From assembly GCF_001704115.1 (NCBI RefSeq), contig NZ_CP016895.1:2542001-2606000 (forward strand): a DNA stretch of 64,000 bases, written 5' to 3'. A program made the translations under genes and the position numbers. Of this stretch, positions 54,241-63,633 are shown one piece after another (the first letter of the stretch is position 1; every line of letters starts with the position of its first letter). The notes beneath the pieces were generated by a model that was not told the DNA's origin, searched no databases, and saw nothing but the letters and a program-made list of their open reading frames with translations. This DNA comes from Acinetobacter larvae. GTDB taxonomy: Bacteria > Pseudomonadota > Gammaproteobacteria > Pseudomonadales > Moraxellaceae.

Positions 54241-56691
54241 TTATTTATGATCAGGCAAAGCATAGGCAATAATATAATCTCCTAAGTCTTTAGAGTGACT
54301 GACACCCCCCGCAGAAACCACCACATACTGTTTACCCGTTTTGGGTGACTTATACACCAAAGGTGCAGACACGACACCGACTGGTAAACGTGCTTTCCAC
54401 AATTCCTTACCTGTACGTGCATCCATCGCACGTAAGTAATAATCTTGTGTACCCGCAAAGAATACCAAACCTGATGCTGTTGCAGTAGGACCACCTAAGG
54501 TCGGCATGCCCACAGGAATAGGTAAGTGTGTTTTGATGCCCAAAGGACCACTATCTTTGACTGTACCCATCGGCACTTGCCACAACATTTTTTTACTGTT
54601 GAGATCGATAGCACTCATGGTACCAAAAGGCGGTTTATTACACGGTACACCCAAAGGTGATTGTAAAATATCAATTTTCACACCGCCATAAATACCCGCA
54701 ATTTGGGGGCGAATCGTTCCCATAAAGCCAGGGACTTCATCTGTAGAGACTTTATACTGTTTAGCTTCTTCTTGTTTCACCAAACGCATGCGAATTGGCA
54801 TACGCATATCATTGACATACATCAAATTGGTCGACTCATCAATCGCTGCCCCCCCCCAATTCATGCCGCCCAATAAGCCAGGCCATTCAATATAAGATTT
54901 CTCACTCGGTGGCGTATACATACCAGTATAAACAGAGTCTTTAAAGTCAATACGACACATCAATTGATCAAAGGTGCTCATACCCCACATGTCTGTTTCT
55001 TTTAGGTCTTCCACACCAATTGATGGCATACCCACAGAAAACGGCTGTGTTGGTGCAAGTTTTTCACCCTGTGAATGTGGTGAAGTCGGCACTGCACGCT
55101 CCTCAACCGGCATCACAGGTTCACCCGTACGACGGTCTAGCACAAAGATTTGACCTGTTTTGGTGGTTTGAATCAATGCTGGAACGGTTTTGCCTTCGGC
55201 ATTGGTGATGTCATGTAAAATAGGCTGTGAAGGGACATCATAATCCCACACATCGTGGTGTACCGTTTGGAATACCCAACGGGTTTTACCCGTATCGGCA
55301 TCGACGGCCACAATGGCTGAGCCAAATTTTTCTTTGGCCGCATTACGATCTCCGCCCCAGTAATCTGGTGGTCCATTGCCTGTCGGTAAATAAACCAAGT
55401 TTAAATCGGTATCAAAACTTGGCACAGCCCAAACATTGGGGGTTTCCAATGTAAAGGTCTTACCATCAGTCGGTACACCCGAATTTTCAGGATTCCCCAC
55501 ATCCCATGCCCATGCCAAATGACCAGTGGTCACATCGTAGGCACGTACCACACCAGAAGGTTCACCATGTACAATATCGCGTACCCAACCACCAATTAAG
55601 GCAACATGACCAACAATGACAGGGGTTGCAGTTGGGTGATAACGTTTAGACTGTTCTGTAGGTCCCATGTCACGTAATACATCAACCTGTCCAGCATGAC
55701 CGAAATCAGGACATAATTTACCGGTTTTGGCATCCAAAGCGATTAAACGCCCATCCACGGTCGAGGTCAAAATACGCTGACGACAAACTTTCGCAGCGGA
55801 TTGACTCAACGTTTCTGTTGTATTGCTCACGGTTTGATTTGCGGTTTGGTTTGCGGTGACACCAGCAGCACGATCTGCATCATGATAAGCTACGCCACGA
55901 CACGTCACATGCTCTTCGGTACGTGCTTTAGGATCAAAAGTCCATAAAGCTTTCCCGCTATCTGCATCAATCGCAGTAATAATATTGGTTGGAGTACATG
56001 AATACAACACGTCGCCAATTTGAATCGGGGTATTTTCATCCACCCCAATTTCAGTTGGACGACCTGTACGATATGTCCATGCAACCTGCAAATCTTTAAC
56101 ATTTTCTGGGGTAATATCGGTAAACGGTGCAAAGCGTGTACTGTTACTATTGCGACCAAAATATTCCCAGTTTTCTGGATTGGCGGGATTCACTTTGGCC
56201 AATTCTGGTTTTTGTTGAATATCCAATTGGTTCCGAATAACACCATGCGGGAAAAATGCTGCCACAAATGTCGCCACTAAACCTAAGAATCCAGCCACCC
56301 CCACAAGATTGGCAATACCGGTAAACCGTTGCTGTGATTTTAAACTACGGCTTAACCATAAGCTCAAGACCCAAAGAATAGTGGGTACCACCAAACGTGC
56401 TACTAACTGCCAATAATCAAAAGCACGGACTTCATAAAATGCCCAAATGATGGTGCCTAAATAACACAGGCAACTCAGTACCAAAGCTGTTTTATGGCGT
56501 ATTGCATAGAGTAATGCTATCAGCAAATAGGCAATACCAGCGATAAGATAATATGATGTCCCGCCAAGCTGATACAGCTTGAAACCTTTCGGTATTAAGA
56601 ATAACGCGATGATCAAACTAATGACTATAAAGACGATTCTAAATAGCTTTAACCCGATCCCTTCACGCTGTTGATGAGTGATGGTATCCAT
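54241..56691 (-). CDS. gcd: PQQ-dependent membrane-bound glucose dehydrogenase
   Basis: 816 residues. Five membrane segments occupy the first 150 residues, then a periplasmic eight-bladed PQQ propeller with repeats such as 'ENWEYFGRNSNSTRFAPFTD', 'LPTGNGPPDYWGGDRNAAKE', 'HDVWDYDVPSQPILHDI' and 'GLVFFAGTQDYYLRAMDART'. The enzyme oxidises glucose and other aldoses to lactones in the periplasm and passes electrons to ubiquinone. PQQ must be made or imported; no pqq biosynthesis genes are in the window. The 424-bp spacer upstream (56692-57115) has only the gdh terminator and a likely promoter. Confidence 0.97.
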   Translation of the reverse strand: MDTITHQQREGIGLKLFRIVFIVISLIIALFLIPKGFKLYQLGGTSYYLIAGIAYLLIALLYAIRHKTALVLSCLCYLGTIIWAFYEVRAFDYWQLVARLVVPTILWVLSLWLSRSLKSQQRFTGIANLVGVAGFLGLVATFVAAFFPHGVIRNQLDIQQKPELAKVNPANPENWEYFGRNSNSTRFAPFTDITPENVKDLQVAWTYRTGRPTEIGVDENTPIQIGDVLYSCTPTNIITAIDADSGKALWTFDPKARTEEHVTCRGVAYHDADRAAGVTANQTANQTVSNTTETLSQSAAKVCRQRILTSTVDGRLIALDAKTGKLCPDFGHAGQVDVLRDMGPTEQSKRYHPTATPVIVGHVALIGGWVRDIVHGEPSGVVRAYDVTTGHLAWAWDVGNPENSGVPTDGKTFTLETPNVWAVPSFDTDLNLVYLPTGNGPPDYWGGDRNAAKEKFGSAIVAVDADTGKTRWVFQTVHHDVWDYDVPSQPILHDITNAEGKTVPALIQTTKTGQIFVLDRRTGEPVMPVEERAVPTSPHSQGEKLAPTQPFSVGMPSIGVEDLKETDMWGMSTFDQLMCRIDFKDSVYTGMYTPPSEKSYIEWPGLLGGMNWGGAAIDESTNLMYVNDMRMPIRMRLVKQEEAKQYKVSTDEVPGFMGTIRPQIAGIYGGVKIDILQSPLGVPCNKPPFGTMSAIDLNSKKMLWQVPMGTVKDSGPLGIKTHLPIPVGMPTLGGPTATASGLVFFAGTQDYYLRAMDARTGKELWKARLPVGVVSAPLVYKSPKTGKQYVVVSAGGVSHSKDLGDYIIAYALPDHK

Positions 56692-57061
56692 ATATAAGCC
56701 TATTTCATGAGATATTTATTGTCTTCATTGCGCACGCCATAAATCAGTAAAAAACCAAGTACCTTTAGAAATATACTTGCTGCTTTACTATCTACGGCAA
56801 TTGTATTAGCGATGAAGTGTAATTTTATTTTAAAAGTATTGTTAAATTATGTATAGGCAAATTAAAAAATATTTTCATATTAATAAGTTAAATTAAATAT
56901 TAAACCCAAGTCACCCACAGTTTATAAAGGTCTACTTAATGGTATTGCAAATGATAACTATTTACCATGTTTAGTTTTTATACAAACTCTATGCTAAACT
57001 CGTTATTGTTCGAACTGAAGTGAACCCTCTTAGATCCGCAAATACGCGATCAAACCATATC

Positions 57062-57089
57062 AAAACGCACGCCAAATAGCGTGCGTTTT
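57062..57089 (-). terminator. Terminator of the glutamate dehydrogenase gene
   Basis: 11-bp perfect arms 'aaaacgcacgc'/'gcgtgcgtttt' around a 6-nt loop, 27 bp after the stop; minus-strand T-run present. Confidence 0.88.
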
Positions 57090-57115
57090 CCAGAGAGAAA
57101 CATCTCAATAACAGC

Positions 57116-58384
57116 TTAACCTGGGAAAATCCCACGTTCAGAACGTGCAATTAAAATACGTTCACACGCTAAAATATATGCCGCTGTACGCAGTGTACAA
57201 TCATGCTGTGCAGCAGATTGCCAAACATCATCCATCGCCTTGGTGAGAAGTTTATCTAGACGCTCATTAATTTCCTCTTCACTCCAGAAATAACTCGCCA
57301 TATCTTGTACCCATTCGAAATAACTCACAGTTACACCACCAGCATTACAAATAACATCCGGTACAATGGTAATGCCGCGTTTATTTAACATATCATCCGC
57401 ATCTGGATAAGTCGGACCATTGGCACCTTCAAGCACCAAACGCGCTTTTAATTTTTCAGCACGTTCAACGGTAATCTGCCCTTCTAAAGCCGCTGGAATT
57501 AAAATATCAATATCGGCTTCCCAGAACTGCTCATTATCAATTGCGGTTGCACCAGTAAAACCTGCAACACCATCATGCGTTTTTAAGTAGTCAATCAATG
57601 CCACAACATCTATGCCTTCAGCATTGGCAATGCTTCCAGAGTGATCTTGTACATGCGTGACTTTGGCATTGGCTTCCACAAATAATAAAGCAGCTTCACT
57701 GCCCACATTCCCAAAACCTTGTACAGCAACACGCGCACCAGGAATATCTAGACCGATTTTTTGTGCAACATGACGTCCAGTAATATAGACACCACGCCCC
57801 GTTGCTTTCACACGTCCCAAAGACCCCCCTAAATTAACAGGCTTACCGGTAACTACACCGGTAATGGTATGTCCTTCAGTGGTGGAATAAGTGTCCATCA
57901 TCCACGCCATAATATTGGCATTGGTGCCTACATCTGGTGCTGGAATATCTTTTTGTGGTCCAATAATAGAACTAATTTCACTGGTATAACGACGTGTTAA
58001 ACGCTCTAACTCACGGGTAGAAAGTTTACGTGGATCAACACGTACACCACCTTTGGCACCACCAAAGGGTAAATTAACCACAGCGGTTTTAATGGTCATC
58101 CAAGCCGAAAGAGCCATAACTTCATTGAGTTCCACATCAGGGTGGAAACGAATCCCGCCCTTACCTGGACCACGTGATAAATTGTGCTGTACACGATACC
58201 CTTCAAAGTGCTGAATCGTACCATCATCCATCACAATGGGTACATCCACAATTAAGGCACGCTTGGGACGCTTCAAAGTGTCAATATAATTAGATAAATG
58301 GCTAAGATATGGCGCAACACGATCGATTTGCTCTAAATAGGTACGCCATGCACCGTTAGTTTCGTTACTATAAGAAAGGGTCAT
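57116..58384 (-). CDS. Glutamate dehydrogenase (Glu/Leu/Phe/Val dehydrogenase family)
   Basis: 422 residues from ATG 58384 (AGGA 8 nt upstream); 58402 is an alternative ATG without a ribosome-binding site. Catalytic and binding motifs: '[20 protein letters not shown]', '[18 protein letters not shown]' (catalytic Lys), '[20 protein letters not shown]' and the nucleotide fold '[20 protein letters not shown]'. It interconverts glutamate and 2-oxoglutarate with ammonia. The Glu/Asp pattern does not let me tell NAD from NADP. Confidence 0.94.
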   Translation of the reverse strand: MTLSYSNETNGAWRTYLEQIDRVAPYLSHLSNYIDTLKRPKRALIVDVPIVMDDGTIQHFEGYRVQHNLSRGPGKGGIRFHPDVELNEVMALSAWMTIKTAVVNLPFGGAKGGVRVDPRKLSTRELERLTRRYTSEISSIIGPQKDIPAPDVGTNANIMAWMMDTYSTTEGHTITGVVTGKPVNLGGSLGRVKATGRGVYITGRHVAQKIGLDIPGARVAVQGFGNVGSEAALLFVEANAKVTHVQDHSGSIANAEGIDVVALIDYLKTHDGVAGFTGATAIDNEQFWEADIDILIPAALEGQITVERAEKLKARLVLEGANGPTYPDADDMLNKRGITIVPDVICNAGGVTVSYFEWVQDMASYFWSEEEINERLDKLLTKAMDDVWQSAAQHDCTLRTAAYILACERILIARSERGIFPG

Positions 58385-58554
58385 TTGATTAGTCCTGCTC
58401 ATTCATTTTTTGATCATGCGTCAACAAAAGACGCCAGATACTTTGTTACCTTTTTCCTCAATCCTTAGATCAAGGCTTAAGAATTCCTACCATTTTTTAT
58501 TACGCCGCATCGCAATAGAGCTGCATCACTGCAATTTATTTTGATCTCAGCATG

Positions 58555-58597
58555 GCAACAGCCTGATGTCTGTTGATGTCAGACATCAGGCTGTTGC
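58555..58597. repeat. 17-bp perfect inverted repeat upstream of glutamate dehydrogenase
   Basis: Arms 'gcaacagcctgatgtct' and complement enclose 9 nt. It has no T-run. It lies in the gene-poor stretch 58403-59163, which otherwise shows no supported gene. Confidence 0.75.
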
Positions 58598-59163
58598 TGG
58601 TCGATGACGTTGTTGTTTGACACATGATTGAATGCCAAAAAACTATCATCAAAATATAAAATACTAATTCCATATACCTTTAAAAACGCACCAATATAGA
58701 ACACTTTTAAAGACATATCGCACTAATATAGATCGTAACATAGCGAGATTAAACTTAGACAACAAAGTTTAAGCGATCCTGCACAAGCGATGAAATATTA
58801 AACAAATAGAAAAAACATTTGCTGAGAAAAAACTCAAATGCTGTACATATATAGCTTATACGCCAAAATAAGCATGAGCTTAAATAGCATTTCACCATGT
58901 TCACACGCAAGATTACAACATAATCTAGAAAAATTAACGATGTCATTAAACATCATTTTTATAGTGTATATAAATTTTAAAAATGTACATAAAAAGACAA
59001 ACTTACTGCGTATTAAAGCTTAAAAGAAAAGTACTACACCAAGATCGTGGCTGAGCCAATACATAGCTACTCAGATGCGGTATATAATGAAATACTTTTT
59101 TTGGCTAGACACAGTACATGTTCTCATGCAGCAATCTGCCACAGTATGATCAGGAGTAAAGGG

Positions 59164-59895
59164 ATGTCTTATAAAGTCCACGTGATTGATGTCAAAAATG
59201 CACTTAAAAACTACATATGGCTGGTGGAGCATTGTCCTAGTCAGGATGTTGTGGTGATTGATCCTACTGAAGCCACGCTCGTTGAAGATTATTGTCAACA
59301 ACACCATCTACATATCTCACAGATTTGGCTAACACACTGGCATAAAGACCATGTTGGTGGCGCACCTGAATTACTCAAAACTCGCTCAATTGCAGTATAT
59401 GGTCCAGCATTAGAACAACATAAAATTCCTTTTATCACTCACCCTGTACAACAAGATGCTCAGATTTATTTTCATGATCTAAAAGTTGATGTTCTCAGCA
59501 TCCCTGGACATACACTGGGGCATATTGCCTTTTATGCTAAAGGCATACAGAGTTTATTTTGTGGCGATACACTATTTGCCATGGGCTGTGGTCGGATTTT
59601 TGAAGGAACTGCACAACAGATGTATCAATCCTTACAACAGCTTGCAGCACTGCCAGCAGATACCTTGGTATATTGTAGCCACGAATACACCCTATCCAAC
59701 GCCATGTTTGCTATACATCTTGATCCAGATAATAGCGCACTACAACAACGCTTTGCGCAAGTACAGCAATTACAACAACAGGCACAAATTACCTTACCGA
59801 GTAGCATTGCACTGGAACGCGCGACGAATCCATTTTTAAGAGTGCAAAATAGTGAAGAACTCGCACATATTCGCCAACTCAAAGATCAATTTTAA
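59164..59895 (+). CDS. gloB: Hydroxyacylglutathione hydrolase (glyoxalase II)
   Basis: 243 residues from ATG 59164, set by AGGAGTAAAGGG and the family start. The metallo-beta-lactamase motif 'LTHWHKDHVGG' (His58, His60, Asp62, His63) and 'IPGHTLGHIAFY', 'LFCGDTLFAMGCGRIFEG' and 'YCSHEYTLSNAMFA' are in family order. It hydrolyses S-lactoylglutathione, completing methylglyoxal detoxification. Confidence 0.95.
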   Translation: MSYKVHVIDVKNALKNYIWLVEHCPSQDVVVIDPTEATLVEDYCQQHHLHISQIWLTHWHKDHVGGAPELLKTRSIAVYGPALEQHKIPFITHPVQQDAQIYFHDLKVDVLSIPGHTLGHIAFYAKGIQSLFCGDTLFAMGCGRIFEGTAQQMYQSLQQLAALPADTLVYCSHEYTLSNAMFAIHLDPDNSALQQRFAQVQQLQQQAQITLPSSIALERATNPFLRVQNSEELAHIRQLKDQF

Positions 59896-60052
59896 CCAGA
59901 AGGTCTAATCAAGGCAGCGCCTTAACGCGACCATGCGACATGATTTGTTACATCAAGCTCGCCATAAATGCTGTTTAGATAAGCATTTAGCCCTTTAAAA
60001 TAGCGCATAGAATCCCTATGTATTTTAGAGATTATTTAAAAGGAGTTTTGCC

Positions 60053-60256
60053 GTGAAAAAAGTGGTAAAAGCTAAAAATTTAATTGCCTTTAGAATTTGG
60101 TTAGAAAAACTTGGTTATTCAGTGAGAAACTTAGCCGATGATCGAGGTTTTACCTTTAGTTTTAAAAAAGAATACGGTTTAGTCACCTGCGACCTTTCTG
60201 GAAATTCTTTGGCGATGCAGTTGGGTGAAGAGTTTGAAGATCATTTAAAAGCTTAA
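60053..60256 (+). CDS. Hypothetical 67-residue protein
   Basis: Starts at a GTG with AAGGAG (60040-60045) at good distance. Basic N-terminus, then 'FRIWLEKLGYSVRNLADDRG' and 'YGLVTCDLSGNSLAMQLGEE', which look like a compact alpha/beta fold. No family recognised. It follows gloB but has its own spacer of 157 bp. The 60257-60556 stretch after it holds no gene, only a weak hairpin. Confidence 0.65.
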   Translation: MKKVVKAKNLIAFRIWLEKLGYSVRNLADDRGFTFSFKKEYGLVTCDLSGNSLAMQLGEEFEDHLKA

Positions 60257-60556
60257 TCTCCAAAATCTACTATCAAAACCTTCTAGTATTACAGTCGTCT
60301 AGTATCAAAGTTTTAAAATAATATTTTCAGTTTCGACTGAAGCAATGCGCATTATGGTAAACATCGTATAAAGGCATTTCTGAAACGGAATGCCTTTTCT
60401 TTTATTTAGCCCCATATTGACTACAAATCATTTATTCTAAATGACAGCACTCTATTCTGATCCCTACTGTTTTGGCTTACTTCTTTTGGTTTATTGCTTT
60501 TGGCTTATGACCATAACAGCATGCAACAACAGATGTACGCAGACAAAAATTAAGCA

Positions 60557-60584
60557 TAAAAAAAGACAGACGCTTCGGTCTGCC
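60557..60584 (-). terminator. Terminator of the tRNA operon
   Basis: On the minus strand arms 'ggcagac'/'gtctgtc' around 'cgaagc' (one mismatch) are followed by a seven-T run (60564-60557), 8 bp after the last tRNA. Confidence 0.8.
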
Positions 60585-60591
60585 TTAAATA

Positions 60592-60676
60592 TGGTGGGGG
60601 CGAAGAGACTCGAACTCTTACACCTTGCGGCGCTGGAACCTAAATCCAGTGCGTCTACCAATTTCGCCACGCCCCC
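60592..60676 (-). tRNA. tRNA-Leu (anticodon UAG), second copy
   Basis: 85 nt including an encoded CCA. Acceptor 'gggggcg'/'cgccccc', D-arm 'aaattggtagac', anticodon loop 'tttaggt' with anticodon TAG, a long variable arm and T-arm 'gagttcgagtctc'. Identical to the copy at 60841. Confidence 0.95.
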
Positions 60677-60726
60677 AATAAACTGCCTAAATACAGAATA
60701 TTGAAATTTACTACAATCAAAATATC

Positions 60727-60800
60727 TGGCAGAGGATCAAGGACTCGAACCTTGACGAACGGTTTTGGAGACCGTCATGCTACCATTACACCAATCCTCT
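60727..60800 (-). tRNA. tRNA-Trp (anticodon CCA)
   Basis: 74 nt with encoded CCA. Acceptor 'agaggat'/'atcctct', discriminator G as in Trp tRNAs. The anticodon stem 'acggt'/'accgt' leaves loop 'ctccaaa', hence CCA. The D-arm ('gtgtaatggtagcat') is compact. A shifted loop would read UCC (Gly) but needs a poorer stem, so Trp is preferred. Confidence 0.82.
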
Positions 60801-60840
60801 AATATCTAATACAGTTATATACAATGTAAAACTGTTTAGA

Positions 60841-60925
60841 TGGTGGGGGCGAAGAGACTCGAACTCTTACACCTTGCGGCGCTGGAACCTAAATCCAGTG
60901 CGTCTACCAATTTCGCCACGCCCCC
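60841..60925 (-). tRNA. tRNA-Leu (anticodon UAG), first copy
   Basis: Same 85-nt sequence as the copy at 60592. It is the promoter-proximal gene of the three-tRNA operon. Confidence 0.95.
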
Positions 60926-60938
60926 GATGGCTGTGTAT

Positions 60939-60965
60939 ATTATAGAGATCACCCTCAACTGACAA
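60939..60965 (-). promoter_or_regulatory. Promoter of the tRNA operon
   Basis: Minus strand TTGTCA (60965-60960) and TATAAT (60944-60939) with a 15-bp spacer; a transcription start near 60932 is just ahead of the first tRNA. Confidence 0.65.
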
Positions 60966-61029
60966 GCCTTTTTTAAGAAAAATCCGCTTGTTTGTCTAAA
61001 TATGAAACAAAGTTCTGAGTCATTTTAAA

Positions 61030-61887
61030 TTACAGCAGAATAGAGATTAATGCTTGTTTTACTTGCGCTATATCTTGCAATCTCCGATTTGGATCGACGG
61101 TGAGCATTAAACCCAACAACGCATGAAAATCTTGTAATGCAACAGCCAAATCAATGTAAATCCCCTGCTGATGCATATGCCGCCAAGCTTGGTAATCCTG
61201 TGCGTATAAATATTGCTGTTGCAGCCATTGTAGCCAAATTATTCCCAAAGCGTAAATATCACTCCGCACACTACAGCGCTCGCCATTAAATAGCTCTGGC
61301 GCCATATAGCGTGGCGACCCATGTTGACATGCTAGGTTATTTTGTCCAACCTGATTTTGTTCCACTTGATGTCCGACCTGATATTGCCCCGCCTGAAAAC
61401 AATATTCAAAATCAATGAAACGACAATGCCCCGCATAATGCCGTAAATGTTGAATTTTTAAATCGCCATGGACATAGCCCAGTTGATGTAATCTTGCGAC
61501 AGCATCTAAACTCTGTAAACAAAGATGAATACGTTGATCAGCACTCAGCAAAATAGGGTTAGTCGCAAAATGTGCAGCGCTGTCGGGTAATAAAAGCCCC
61601 TGTTCATGCAAAGCAAGTTTATTCAAATTTGGATCATTTAAATCTGCGACTGCAACAATCTCAAAAGGTAAATAACAGGGTTCTAAGTGTTGTGCCGCAA
61701 AGTGCTGATAAAGACTTAACTCATATAAAAAACTATGTTCTGCTTTGGCATTGCTGTTTTTTAACTGTAGTTTCAGCCAATAGTATTGTCCATGTATAGA
61801 CACACGATAAACGCGCCGCCCCAATGCTTGGCTGGCTGGCGCATTACGTGGTGCATATCCATCGGGTGTTGTATCGAAAAGCATCAT
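61030..61887 (-). CDS. Kdo/WaaP-like or protein-kinase-like phosphotransferase
   Basis: 285 residues from ATG 61887, which follows the patatin stop as TGAACATG; an earlier frame would overlap the patatin gene by 64 bp. A kinase-like fold is shown by 'VYRVSIHGQYYWLKLQL' (ATP-binding Lys), 'LGYVHGDLKIQHLRHY' (catalytic HGDLK loop), 'FIDFEYCF' (metal-binding Asp) and 'SPRYMAPELFNGERCSVRSD' with 'YALGIIWLQWL' as in Ser/Thr kinases. Its substrate may be a lipid A core sugar or a protein. It is coupled to the patatin gene. Confidence 0.75.
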   Translation of the reverse strand: MMLFDTTPDGYAPRNAPASQALGRRVYRVSIHGQYYWLKLQLKNSNAKAEHSFLYELSLYQHFAAQHLEPCYLPFEIVAVADLNDPNLNKLALHEQGLLLPDSAAHFATNPILLSADQRIHLCLQSLDAVARLHQLGYVHGDLKIQHLRHYAGHCRFIDFEYCFQAGQYQVGHQVEQNQVGQNNLACQHGSPRYMAPELFNGERCSVRSDIYALGIIWLQWLQQQYLYAQDYQAWRHMHQQGIYIDLAVALQDFHALLGLMLTVDPNRRLQDIAQVKQALISILL

Positions 61888-61889
61888 GT

Positions 61890-63398
61890 TCAAGCCGTCG
61901 CTGGCGTGCTCATATCCTGACAATCTTTTTGTGTGTAAATGGCTTGTAAACAATGCTGTATGGTTTTACCAATACGGGCATGAATTTCAATGCTCGAAAT
62001 TTTTGGCCATGTTGCACGTTCCCCTTCACCTTGTAACAAATGAAATAACTCTGGACGAGGGTTTTGCAGCATATAGGTATAATGCTGTAGGCTATATTTA
62101 CCAATAATATTTACATCACCATAATAACGTTGATCAACCACGCCATAACCATGATCCAGCATACGACGTACTGCCGGAATACGCCCCATCCGACTCCGGG
62201 TAAAATCCATTGCACTCATACTCATGCTTTTGACTTGCTTACGTAATATACGCTCTGGCCAACTCAAAAGGTTTTTCCGAAAGCGCTCTTCATCACTTTG
62301 CATAAAGGGCACAATATGTGGATTCACTTGACTGGCAATGGTGTAGTTTAAATTATAAAGACGGGACATACGCTCTTGTGGAAAATCACTATGTACACTG
62401 CCATCAACCCAACGCGTATTGGCTAAATAAGGTGTATGCACCCCATCATAACGTTTACTCACTAAGCGTACAGGTGCAAATAAAAATGGTACTGCGCAGG
62501 AAGCCAATACTGCACTCCACACCAGCAAATCAGGTGAAGTATAGCGGTTCATAATCCGTGCGCCTTCTTGAGATAAATCAAAAGGTGCAACCGTGACGTT
62601 AATATCTAAACCAGAACGTGCATAAGCTTCTTCAAAGGTTAAATCACCAAGATTTTCTATTAAAAATTTCTTTAAATATTGCACATCCGCCAAGCCACCA
62701 CGGCGCTGTAAAATATCTCTGATCGGTCTAAAATGAAAAGCCTTACTATAAAAATGTTCGCCTGATAATATATCAGCCACATCTTCAGGCTTAGAGACGC
62801 CCAACATGGCCGTCATAATAGCACCCGCACTAGAGCCAGATAAGACATTGGGCATTAAATCTTGTTCCATTAAAGCCTTGCACACACCAGTATGAAATAG
62901 CCCCAATGTTGCGCCACCAGAAAACATCAGTGCCGGTTGACCATAGGCTTTTTGGCAGTGTTCAAAAAACTGCTTTTTTTGCGTTACACTTAGATTTTCA
63001 CATTTTTCTGATGCAATAAACTCTAGTGCTAAACTCACCGCCTCAATATAGTCTTCAATAATTTTTTTAGTGCCAATATAGCTTGAGTTATACAACATGG
63101 GATGACCGATATTGGCAACATCATAACTAAAGCCTTCTCTTAAAATATAGATCAAATCAACTGTACGTTGTTGCTGCCGATAACGGCGTAATAAATTTAA
63201 GCGATGACTAATAATATCGGCATCAAAATAAGGTGAGCTATTGTCATATTTCCAAGTCTGCGCACCTGTTTCTTCATCTAGTTTTAGTGCAATACTCTTC
63301 CATTCTGCATAACAAGATGCTTTATCGAGCTGCCGTTTTAATTTCTTAACGCGGTACATCTGATGAGGATTGAGATCGCGAGTAACATCTAAGATCAT
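61890..63398 (-). CDS. Patatin-like phospholipase with DUF3336
   Basis: 502 residues. The N-terminal DUF3336 region ('MYRVKKLKRQLDKASCYAEW', 'LLRRYRQQQRTVDLIYILRE') precedes the patatin domain. The oxyanion loop is 'MFSGGATLGLFHTGVCKAL', the nucleophile is Ser190 in 'LSGSSAGAIM' and the dyad Asp332 lies in 'RWVDGSVHSDFP'. It should hydrolyse acyl esters of phospholipids or neutral lipids. A GAGGT ribosome-binding site supports the start. Confidence 0.92.
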   Translation of the reverse strand: MILDVTRDLNPHQMYRVKKLKRQLDKASCYAEWKSIALKLDEETGAQTWKYDNSSPYFDADIISHRLNLLRRYRQQQRTVDLIYILREGFSYDVANIGHPMLYNSSYIGTKKIIEDYIEAVSLALEFIASEKCENLSVTQKKQFFEHCQKAYGQPALMFSGGATLGLFHTGVCKALMEQDLMPNVLSGSSAGAIMTAMLGVSKPEDVADILSGEHFYSKAFHFRPIRDILQRRGGLADVQYLKKFLIENLGDLTFEEAYARSGLDINVTVAPFDLSQEGARIMNRYTSPDLLVWSAVLASCAVPFLFAPVRLVSKRYDGVHTPYLANTRWVDGSVHSDFPQERMSRLYNLNYTIASQVNPHIVPFMQSDEERFRKNLLSWPERILRKQVKSMSMSAMDFTRSRMGRIPAVRRMLDHGYGVVDQRYYGDVNIIGKYSLQHYTYMLQNPRPELFHLLQGEGERATWPKISSIEIHARIGKTIQHCLQAIYTQKDCQDMSTPATA

Positions 63399-63633
63399 AT
63401 GTACCTCGAATATTGTTGTTGCATTCGTTCCATTGCATTATCTTATCACTGATCTAGAACATAGGTCTGAATCAGTTCTGACCATATCGCCAATACATCT
63501 ATATATCAATTCCAACCTATAATAAGCGTTAAGATCATATAATTTTCTCGATAGCGCATAAAGCATTATTTCATTGCTATTTTCAATATGCTTGAATTTC
63601 AAAGTTATGATTTTATTTGATTGTGGTGCTAAC

